DNA from: Morinoia aosen
Lineage: Eukaryota > Arthropoda > Malacostraca > Amphipoda > Talitridae
Direction: 5' to 3'
DNA length: 64,000 bases
Assembly: GCA_030386875.1 (NCBI GenBank)
Contig: CM059567.1
Span: 55,040,020 to 55,104,019 of the forward strand
Part shown: positions 54,596 through 64,000 of the stretch, piece by piece
Layout of the letters: every line of letters begins with the position of its first letter
Position numbering within the stretch: position 1 is the first letter of the stretch
Translations under genes and position numbers: made by a program
The notes under the pieces: model-generated
Databases searched by the model: none
What the model was told of the DNA's origin: nothing
What the model saw: only the letters and a program-made list of their open reading frames with translations

Positions 54596-55027
54596 GGATA
54601 TTAATATATCTTATGTGACCAAAAAATCCATGCTGTTTTTTGAATGTTTTTGTTACAAAAAAGTCATGACTAAAAAACACGGATATAAATATACTTTATT
54701 TTACCATAAACAACCATGCTGTATTTTTTAAAATAAACATCTTTTTTACAGAAAAATCATGATTAAAAAATGTGGATATTAATATATTTCATGTGCCAAA
54801 AAAACATGCTGTTTTTTTTAAAACATGTTTTCTTAACCAAAAAAAAATCATGACCAAAAAACATGGATATTAATGACTTTTTGTGAAAAAACATGGGTTT
54901 TAAAATGTCATGTTTTTTTGGTCAGATAAAATTTAATAACACTCATGTTTTTTGTAAAAAAAAATTTTTTCAGAAAACCTGGTTTTTTGGTCATATGAAA
55001 TAAATTAATATCCATGTTTTTTTTACA

Positions 55028-55303
55028 GATTAGATTATTCATTAGTTTTAGCCTCCCTACCCAGCAACAAATGCGATCCAAAGAGAGGAAGGAAGATTAT
55101 GAAACAAGATCAAAGTTGAAGAAGACAGTAGTAGGTGCTGAAAAACAGGACAGCAGTGAACCGAAAAAAAGGTGGTCCTTAACATCACAAAAACATTTCA
55201 TTTCAACAAAAAGAAGGCCTACCAACTCTCAGCTTGGGCCCTTACATTGTCCCCCTGGGAGCGCTAGTTCCCATAGATACAATAATTGTATCCCCCTGAG
55301 GGG
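55028..55303 (-). mobile_element. SINE-A copy 19, perfect 13-bp target duplication
   Basis: Bounded by TGTTTTTTTTACA at 55015-55027 and 55304-55316. It starts GATTAGATTATTC and ends CCCCCTGAGGGG. An internal deletion joins GAGAGGAAGGAAG to ATTATGAAAC, so it is 276 bp rather than 355. It is inserted in the right arm of the palindromic element. Confidence 0.92.
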
Positions 55304-55822
55304 TGTTTTTTTTACAAAGAATTCGTGACCAAAAAATGAATAATATTAACTTTTCAATAAAAAAACATGTTTAAAAAAACAATGATTTTTTGGTAACATA
55401 AAATTTGTTAATATTCATGATTTTAAGACACAATTTTTTATGAAAAATACATAAAATAAAACAGCATGGTTTTTTGGTCGCATAAAATATATTCATATCC
55501 AGGTTTTCTTATACATCATTGTTTGTAAAAAACCATAATTTTTAAAAAACAGCATGGGGTTTTTTAGGTCTCATAAATATATTCATGTTTTTTTAGTCAT
55601 GATTTTTTAGTACAAAAACATTTTTTTTTGTCTCAAATATATTATTCATGTTTTTTCAGTCATGATTTTTTAGTAAAAAAAAATTTTTTTTTAAAAACTG
55701 CATGGGGCTCTTTAGGTCACATAAAATATATTGTTTTTTAGTCATGATTCTTTGTAAAAAAAACAGCATGGTTATATTTGGTACCAGAGAATATATTAAT
55801 ATTCGTTTTTATTAGTCAGAAT

Positions 55823-56500
55823 TTGGTCAATGTGAAGTTTAATGCAGTCATGGAAATTAATAATTATATTCCAAACAATCACTAAAGGAACCCATTTAAG
55901 AACGTTTTACAAGAACGAAATTCTGCTCGCTGATGCTTTATTTTCGAATCATTGAACTTTGAAGTTGGACTTCCCGAGCCAAAGGAAGCGAGCGTAATTT
56001 AATTAAAAACGGAAGCTAACCCCCTATTACAAACGTAAAGAGGTTGGGTCGTGAGGGGGAGGCACAGTTCTTCTAGCGAAAATTATAAATAAAGCTTCTA
56101 ACCCACCCATTAACGTGACGACCACAATCTTGTTTACATCGGCTCTAAGATGGCGACCACCATGGGCGCTACCATCTTAGAGCCGATGTCAACAAGATTG
56201 CGGTCATCACCCAAATGGGTTGGTTAGAAGTTTTATTTATAATTTTCATTAGAAGAACTGTGCCTCCCCCTCCCGACCCAACCTCTTCAAGTTTGTAATA
56301 GCTTCCGTTATTAATTAAATTTCGTTGCACGCGCTCGCTTCCTTTGGCGCAAAGGCCAACTTCAAAGTTCAATTATTCGAAAATAACGCATCAGCGAGCA
56401 GAACGTCATTAGTGTAAAACGTTCTTAAATGGGTTCCTTTAGTGATTCCTGGGATCGCTAATTATTATTTTCTGATTGCATTAAACTTCACATTGACCCG
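55823..56500. mobile_element. Foldback element FB-1, copy B
   Basis: Same arms as copy A (GGTCAATGTGAAGTTTAATG at 55825, the complement ending near 56498), but the core is a near-perfect palindrome. CTCTAAGATGGCGACCACC meets its counterpart across ATGGGCGCTACC. GAATTT occurs close outside both ends (55820 and 56501), a possible target duplication with a 2-base offset. Inserted in the right arm of the palindromic element. Confidence 0.85.
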
Positions 56501-56611
56501 GAATTTTTTGTAAAAAAACATGTTTTTAAAAAAACAGCATATTTTTTTGGTCACCTTAAATATATTAATATCTGTGGTTTTTAGTCATTGTTTTGTAATG
56601 AAAACATGAAA

Positions 56612-57458
56612 AAGAAACCATACAGTAAAAGTGGTGGCAGATAACCCACAATTACCTAGAGTCTAAGAGGTACAGCAGGAGCCACAGAACTTATATTGAT
56701 GGAGTCAAAATTCAGAGCTTATTATGGTAAATCTGAAGGATATGTTAGTTATCGATTTTCCACTTTTTGGTGCCTGAACCTAATTAATTGAATCAAAATA
56801 AACAAATTTTCTTCTACGCACCTTCCGTCTCAAATGAGTATTTTACGATTTATAGCGATAAGTTTAGTTTTGTCTTTGATGACGAATGCGCTCGAATAAA
56901 CAGCTACTCATCGATTTTCGAATTTTTGTTGCTTGAATCATGGTAATAACATCGAAATAAACAACTCTTCTTCTATACACTTTTCTCGTCAAAAGAGTAT
57001 TTAACGAGGTATAGCGGTAGGTTTGGTTTCGTCTTTGATGACGATCGCGCTGGAAGCGAGTGCGCATTGCAGTGTTGCTGTCTGACGTGCTCCTTGAATT
57101 ACTTGCCGCTTCAAACACAGGAGTTGCGGTAAGTCATTTACCGCTATAACTAATAAAATACTCATTTGAGACAGAAAGTGCATAGAAGAAAACTTGTTTA
57201 TTTCGATCTAATTAACTATGCTTAGGTTGGGCATCAAAATTTACAAAATCGATAACTGACATATCCTTCAGATTTACCCTTATTATCTCTGCAAAGTCTG
57301 ATTTTTTTGGTCACATAAAAATAAAATCAGGCATAGTAGAGATAGTAAGCTCTGAATTTTGACTCCATCAATATAAGTTCTCTGGCTCCTGCTGTTCCTC
57401 TTAGACGCCTCTAGGTAATTGTGGGTTATCTGCCACCACTTTTACTGTATGGTTTCTT
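56612..57458. mobile_element. 850-bp foldback element FB-3
   Basis: Arms open AAAGAAACCATACAGTAAAA and close with its complement at about 57458; ACAGCAGGAGCCA and CCATCAATATAAGTTCT segments pair across. Inside, one segment (about 56745-56890) is also directly repeated (56915-57060, TTTGGTTTCGTCTTTGATGA). The core at 57068-57134 (CAGTGTTGCTGTCTGACGTG, CTTCAAACACAGGAGTTG) is related to the core of FB-1 copy A. Confidence 0.85.
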
Positions 57459-57664
57459 ATTAATGTTTTTATAACAATGAAATGACTAAAAAACAAGGAT
57501 ATTAATATATTTCAGGTGTCCAAAAAAAACCAGACATATGCTTAACAAAATTTAGGTGTGCAAAAAAAAAAAAACAAAAAAAAACAAAAAAAACACGTTT
57601 TTTTTTGCAAAAAAACGCAATCAAATAAAACCGTTTTTTTTTTTTGCATCACTAGCCACAGGCC

Positions 57665-58710
57665 AAGTGCAGCTAACGTGAGGGTGTAGGAGAAGCTGCA
57701 GCCACTTCAGGCGAGAGATGTGGTGTGAGGCGCAAGCATTGAAGCCTGCGCTCGGCTCAATTGGGATGAGGAAGACGGGTAATATTTCATCAAAGAGACA
57801 TGAAGAGAGCGAGCAGACTGCAGGACGCGGGCCAATGCCCTCATAGAGGCAGCGGCTGCAGCTGGGTATTGATCATGAGAGTGCATGGGCACGAGACGAG
57901 AGCTGTAGTTCCTGTACAAAACTTGTCTTCCTCACTCATGGCTCTCGAGTGAGTGTCCTAATCAGCCACGGCAAGTCGCTCGCTCTTCATAGGAAACCGT
58001 TATCGGAAGTCTTTATTGCATTGTTAGGAAAATTAATTTATCGCACACACAACAAAAGAGGTACTGACATATGAACGACGTTACTCATTATGCAAAACCG
58101 ATAAGACGCTGTACGCGGAATGACTACAGTTAAAACAAACTATAATAAAAATGAATTCCTTTAATTACCACCGGCAATTAAGCGGGAACTTTAAAAGTCG
58201 TAGCAATCAATCAACCAAGAAAAGAAAAATACGGAAAATAACCTACACCTCAATTAGTTCCAGCGCTGATTTGAGGAAGACTCGGGTACGCCACCAGCTA
58301 AGGAATGTTATGAGGACACGCGAGGATGGATTGCATAGTATGCGACTCAGAAAGGGAATAGTGGCAGTGCCCGTCAGTTCGGCTCATGTTGACCTGAAGG
58401 CCCCAATTTGTCCTTCAAAGGATATGGAGAGGTCAAGTTTATGACTTGCGCCTCCTCAACACTGAAACTTCAAACTTCATGAACAGAAGAATTGTGCATG
58501 TTACAAGAAAATATCCGCAGTAAGTAATAAAAGAAGCGATGAGATAAAAATCCTCTCAAATTTAAAATTGTAACATGCCACTATTCTTACCAATACTTAT
58601 TCACAACATCTCTACTGGTAGAAAACTTTATAAAATGTAGATAACCCCATTCACCAACGGCTACGGAATGGTACAGAAGTCTATTTCAGACGTAATTTAC
58701 TACTCTTCAA
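57665..58710. other. Nothing recognised
   Basis: A 97-codon plus-strand frame at 58151-58444 is basic (STKKRKIRK) but has no family motif. No other feature is supported. Confidence 0.35.
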
Positions 58711-58931
58711 CACTTTGACTGTGACGTGAGCTACTGGCGGTACACGGAGGGAATTTTCATAATGCTGCTGATCGACCAGTAGTCAAAAACTCGATTTTAT
58801 TAAATACTTAATGAAAACTAAATAAAGGCATGATCCAGTTAATGTTTGCTATTTTCAACATTATTTACGACAATTGACTTTAAATTCGATTTGAATACTA
58901 AAATTCAGTTTTACCTGCAGCAGTCAAAGTG
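58711..58931. mobile_element. piggyBac-like MITE, copy 3
   Basis: Inverted repeats CACTTTGACTGTGACG and GCAGCAGTCAAAGTG lie at the ends. TTAA follows at 58932-58935, and a decayed TTCAA precedes. The body TTAAATACTTAATG matches the copy at 44036, and GACTTTAAATTCGATTTGAA matches the copy at 31842. Confidence 0.85.
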
Positions 58932-58935
58932 TTAA

Positions 58936-61900
58936 AGCCGCTCGCATGAGAATCAATGCCACTGAAGCAAGCATGCAGCAGCAGGTCCCGAAATGAAGGA
59001 TGCCCAGAATGAGCACGCCAGAAGAAGGACGCATGCTTCATTCTTAGGAGCTGGAAAGCAAATACATTACAAATCATGAACATTCTATGGCAAAAGAACC
59101 AAGCATTATTTGGCATCAACTTTTTTTGAAATTTTTTCTGAACAATATAGTCTAGGAAATCTGAAGTTATTTCCGCGAGCGTTTTAGACAATTCATTCAC
59201 CCTAATGAGTAGCAGCTGACCGCTAGCACACATGCAATAATTTTTACGGCTTATATTACTGATGCTTCGGTGAACGGTCGCTTACGCCAGACGCCTCGTC
59301 AATTCACAAAATTACTAATATCATTAACCCTAAAGTCGATAATTGGAACTCATAACATCAACTTTCATCCAAATTAACTATGCTTGCCTCATCTTAGTTA
59401 TACAAACACACTAATGAAATAGAATTCACGAACATGAATTGCTCATAAACGTAGATAACAGAGCAAATTGTCGAACTAAGTTAAATAAGAAGCTCCACTT
59501 GTTCACCTATAAGCTCCTGAGATACATTCTTCCGTACGTAAGAGTAGATTAAGGGACAATGCGACCCTGACAAGAATTCCTTCCGAACGTAAGAGTAGAA
59601 TAAGGGACACGAAGATTTTACTTAATGGTCAGGCGAGAAAAGTGCACTGCCACTCGGAACTTAGATTATTATTTTCCCTTCAACAACACCATCTGAACGA
59701 ATTGAAGCATAAGTCTGCAATTGTTTAGTTGGATCAGCCCAATTTTACTTGAGTACTCGAAGTAAGCTGCTCAAAAGGCAACGAACCGAAAAATTTGCAC
59801 TCAGCACTATTTTATGCAACATTGCTGATAACGTTGGCATGCACGCGATACAATGGCGTATCACAGAATTGGCTAATCATATCACAAGCTTTCTGTGAGG
59901 CGAGCCCTGAACTCCAACCCAACTGGTTTGTTCGGTATTTAATTCTTTAGAAACAAAAATTATCTCTGACCTCTTCATCTTTCTCTACACAGTAGCAGCA
60001 CTATACCGAGGTTCCGGACCAGACTCCTTAAAAAGTTACAAGAGATAGATAGTACTCCCAATAACGACACAATAAGGTCAAATTTCAGCTCCCCGGTCTT
60101 GGCTCAACGTGAACTGGTCCAGAAAAGATATCTTCATCAAGAAAGCTCTTCAAAGTAGCAGTTTAATTCCACAATGCAGCAAGAGCAGCAGCGCGTCTCC
60201 GTAAAAGGGAGCCGTATAGTCTGCTCAGGTCAACAAAGAGTGACTCTGCACAAACGGAACTGCACGGTTGGCCGGAGCATCTTTCAGGGGCCCTGAAACA
60301 CGGCAGGCCAACACGCGACCTCCGGCACACCATCATCTCAGGCGCGCTCTACTCCAAACCTACAGCTCCGCTAATTGCAATCCTCTCTAAGAGCTTCTCC
60401 GGAACGAAGCGAAAATTATCAACAGGATGTGCATGGTAGCGATCCAGTAGTTACTAGACTACACAGAAATTGTTGAGGTATTTTTTAAGCGGTAACAATT
60501 GCACATACAGAAATACCTACAGAACATGTAAATATATTGAAATACTTGCTTCGTTAATGAAGCTATAAACCATCATACGTACTGAGTCTTTCTATGGAAT
60601 TCATTGAGAAGAGAAGGAATACAATTACATAAAAATTTCAGCTGACATGATTCACGTTCATAAGAGGGATTTCCAAAGCAAGTATTCAATTTACGATTAT
60701 TTGCGCTAGAGCCGCTGTCGGCTTGGTGTTACAACTCGCGTACGGCTCAAGGACTGTAGCTTGCCGTCCAGGCATGCTATATAATCACGGTTAGCACTAA
60801 GTGGTGACTCATTGAGTTTAGCAGCTATTTTCAGTTATTTTAGAGAATTCAGCTTGCTCTCGCCTAGTATATTAAATTCAACGCATTTAGCAACTAACTG
60901 GAATAGCCTAAATTGAGTTACTTGTTCAAGAATAAGTGACGCCGTTTCTAAAAATAATTGAATATGAAAGTCACAGTAAAGTAGTCTTACTGTACCCGAT
61001 CTTTTCTCATCGTCTACCGAACTTGAGAAACCACCACGTTTTGCTAATATACAAACGATTTCCATAACACACTTAGAAAAAATATTGAAGCCAATCATAG
61101 TAATGTTTTATTAAGATGAAAAACGAAGCTGTGTCGCAGACTAATTAATTGTAGGATTCGAGCCTTTTTGCACTGTATTTATAGCACATGCATTATGACA
61201 ACTGGTGTTTCGATACACACAAATGAAGCGAGACATTAAGCGCAGTGAAAATAAAAAGTCAGTTGAATATGACTATAAAAACATGTTTGTATTTGGTGCA
61301 ATGAAGTGGTGACCTCTCGCACCATGCCTACAGCCAATTCATTGAAATATTAACGGTCAGCAACGCTACACTTCACATCATGTTCATGAGTTCGTATGAT
61401 CTAAATCCACGCTGAGCAACGGCGCTTGTTCTTGTCAAGTGAACAAGGTGAGAACGCCGCAATAACTTAAAAATAATTGCAATATGACAATAACGAGGAT
61501 GCTGTAAAAATGGCCCGAGCACAAGTGAATGGGAGCAGAAATCGCGACACGAAGGTCGAGCGTTCTATGCAGCATGAGCCGCGGAGACCAGCAGCATAGC
61601 AATCAACACGCTACGGCCCGTGAAGGCATCCTTGACCCGCTGGTGGCTGTCGTCCATAAACTCCAAGGAGAGAATTAACCCTCGAAATAACATGGAATCT
61701 CATACTTTTCAAGAAAGATCCGTTGTACGGGCAGAAAAAATAGCACGAATGTCTCGGGAATCATTTTTTTGGCTACCATGTCTTCGATTATTTGCACAAA
61801 GAACTAAGCTCTGCAATACAAAAATTTGTGATAAGAAATTGTACCCCAGCGAACGTTGAGAATAACATATGCACTAGGAATGTTCTATGATAGAATGAAC

Positions 61901-62498
61901 AGATCAGATGTATCAAGTAAGTCAATTTATATGAGTTTAAATTAGATATGAAAAGCAATTGCTTCACGAAATGATTTAAAATACTTCGATGCCAATACTA
62001 TTTCAGCATCAAATTGCTGTTCAGCTCCAGAAGAAAATAAGCCGTTAACATAGTGCCGTTAACCAGCTGTACATGACGAACTACTTTCGGGGCTCTACCA
62101 CCTCTTATCTTTAAACAAGGCTGAGAATTATTCCTGACATTTTACGCGTCAAAAGATCATAAGGCACCGTACAAAGAAAGTTATAACCTTTCTAAAGTGG
62201 GCTACTGAGAGTATCCATCGAGTGGTGTAGTGAGAGCGTTAGCCCTGAAGATTATCATTCGTAGTACAGAACGGAGTGTCTGAGTTCCAGAAACATGACT
62301 CTTTTACTACCTATTTCTGCACTATGGCGCAAAGTGTGAATTAATCATGAGCAGTTTATAACAGGATACAACCTAGAAGAAATACACACAAATTCACGTT
62401 TCTTTTTTTACTACCAAAAATTCTACAATCGATCACCATCTTCTAAATCGACAATCTTCTAAAAATTCGAGTCGAGGAACGTAGCAGCGCACACTCAC
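58936..62498. other. Upstream sequence, nothing recognised
   Basis: A 50-bp direct duplication containing CGTAAGAGTAGA lies at about 59526-59612. The 60180-60400 segment is less AT-rich but has no splice-bounded frame. No other structure was noticed. Confidence 0.4.
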
Positions 62499-63600
62499 CA
62501 GAACTTAACGCACCGTAGTAAGACCAAATAGACCTTGCGGACAAATCAAATTCCAAATGATTAGCTGACCGATCACGACCAGTGCAGAGGATAGGCGCCC
62601 AATAAAACAAAGAGAGCTCATCATGGGCGAAAGAAGGCAATCCGCTCGCTGCCTCAGACCTGTCACTTCAGCCGAGAGAGGCACAACCCTGCCCCCCCCC
62701 CCCCCACTCTCCCGCTGCAACCGTCCTTATGCGCCGCCTCCACGCTGTGTTGCATGTTGTGCGCAACCTCCGCTGCGGGAAATCTAACCACTCGCCCTAC
62801 TACCCCAGGTGCAGGAATTCGGCTCTCACCGCGCTGCTTCAAACTCACCAGCTCGCATTTTGATACGACACGATAACCAATAAGTGAAAAGCACAATCAA
62901 GAAAAATAAGCACGAACATTTGCAAGTACACTACTCTTGTAATAAAATCTCTCATAATGGAGAGTCTCGTCTAAAGAACATTAAACAAGTATAGTGATCA
63001 GCTCATTCAAAACGACCGACAGTCAATGAAGATTAAATTAGCTATGATTGTACAAACGCCACCACCGCACAGCACCCGATTTTAAACGCGATGCAAGTTC
63101 GGGAAAATCTCACCGCAGGATGAAACTTTACACTGATGGATATCAGATGTCAGCTCTGTCAACCCTGGGTTGAATTAGGATGCGCTGAAGATTTACGGGA
63201 CTAGTCGGGAATAAACGATTCGACCTCAATCGATCTTATTAGGGGTTAAGGCTCGCTCATAGAATGCAATCTTAGCATGAACTCACACTATTATAGGAGG
63301 AGCACTGTGGAAGAAATAGAGTCCCCGGGTCTGGCTTTGCAGGCGAGATTAGGGAAGAGATGATGCACAAGAAACGATGAAGCGGAGTGACTCACCGGGA
63401 CCGGAGTTGAAAGCTGCAGCACAACATCGAACGGTCGCAAAGCAGCCATTCCAGGACCTGCAGCGAGACTATGTCGGGCTCTACACTTCCAGCACAAGAC
63501 CACTGTGTCGCCTACATGCGTGGTCATCATCACAGCAAACAAGGGTAGTAACTTGGGTTTGCTGGCGCTTCAGTTATTCAAACTATATCGCACCGAAGGT
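62499..63600 (-). promoter_or_regulatory. Candidate 5'-UTR exon(s) or promoter area
   Basis: Two strong minus-strand donors, GTTCTG|GTGAGT at 62499/62498 and GTCCCG|GTGAGT at 63396/63395, each end a less AT-rich segment (about 62500-62860 and 63396-63560) with no conserved frame. They lie upstream of atos exon 1 on its own strand and could be alternative non-coding first exons. The distance (26-27 kb) is large and no core promoter motif was recognised. A 14-nt C run lies at 62692-62705. Confidence 0.25.
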
Positions 63601-64000
63601 CTCACAGGAAATAAATGAGTATTGGATGGGTGTACGTCTTGAGTAAAAGGATGAAGTTTAGAATGCATGTCTACAATATATAATGACACCGGAGTAAACA
63701 AGCAAGAACACAGGAACTTTAAGCTCGGACTCTCCATATAACAAATGTTATTGACATGAAGTTCACAAAAGTACTAGTTTTACTAAACATGATACAAGAT
63801 GCGTTCAGGCCAAACGAGATCCCCCACTGAAATTTATCAAGGGTTAACCTGATTCCCACGCAGTCCATTCTGTTATGGCAATAGAAAATTAGCATTGCAA
63901 AGATGGTGACACTTCATCCCAACGCACAAGTAATACTGTTATGGAGCCGTAAATGGGTATCAACAGAAGCGTTCAGTTTTAACATTTGGTAAAGAAGCAA
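63601..64000. other. Right edge, nothing recognised
   Basis: No supported gene, repeat or splice-bounded frame. Confidence 0.4.

Larger units (their letters stand above)
53674..57656. mobile_element. 4-kb palindromic A/T-tract foldback element with hAT-like ends
   Basis: A perfect 8-bp direct repeat GCCACAGG flanks the block (53666-53673 and 57657-57664). The element starts TAGAAATGTGACTC and ends GCATCACTA, so the ends read TAGAAATG and TAGTGATG inward; hAT elements have 8-bp duplications and similar termini. The interior is an array of roughly 90-bp units (CATG separated by A or T runs, with ATATTAATATATTT). Units point one way up to about 54885 and the opposite way after it. Four other elements sit inside. 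There is no transposase. Confidence 0.7.

Noticed and set aside
53674-57656. Simple AT-rich satellite without mobile-element origin
   Set aside because: The perfect 8-bp flanking duplication with inward TAG..ATG ends and the inversion at the centre point to a transposed foldback, although satellite expansion inside it is likely.

Overview
The window looks like a repeat-rich, AT-rich arthropod chromosome, most probably from an insect. Its exons are short and bounded by GT/AG, one intron is 9 kb, and it carries tRNA-headed SINEs, TA- and TTAA-flanked MITEs and a Tc1/mariner relic. I see no bacterial features and cannot name the species.

The one clear gene is on the minus strand: an ortholog of atossa (atos; vertebrate FAM214A/B). 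Nine coding exons can be placed from 36425 down to 18485, and reading phase is preserved across all eight introns. They predict about 1,690 residues. The N-terminal block (36225-36425, 26993-27222, 26137-26362) and the C-terminal block (18485-20644) match the vertebrate family closely. The three large middle exons (about 1.1-1.4 kb each) encode Ser-, His- and acid-rich, apparently disordered sequence. Intron 1 is 9,002 bp; the other exons crowd into about 8.7 kb. A single exon of a second, unrecognised minus-strand gene lies at the left edge (79-219).

The rest is non-coding and full of mobile elements. At least 19 copies belong to one SINE-like family of about 355 bp. Several have 12-13 bp target-site duplications, some are 5'-truncated, they carry a GATTA/TAATC-repeat tail, and all I found lie in one orientation. 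There are also two tRNA-derived SINEs, three TTAA-flanked piggyBac-like MITEs, two TA-flanked MITEs, a Tc1/mariner relic with a SINE fragment inside, several minisatellites, and two copies of a roughly 0.7 kb foldback element.

The most unusual locus is 53674-57656: a 4 kb palindromic A/T-homopolymer array with hAT-like ends and a perfect 8-bp target duplication. It contains four later insertions: a 250-bp inverted repeat, a SINE, a foldback element and an 850-bp foldback. Subtracting them leaves two arms of about 0.95 kb each. Nested insertions here and elsewhere give a relative order of element activity. A partial tandem duplication of the first atos coding exon (36391-36780) is the most interesting gene-level oddity. 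Sequence upstream of exon 1 (36.8-64 kb) has no supported coding exon; two strong splice donors near 62.5 and 63.4 kb could mark 5'-UTR exons.
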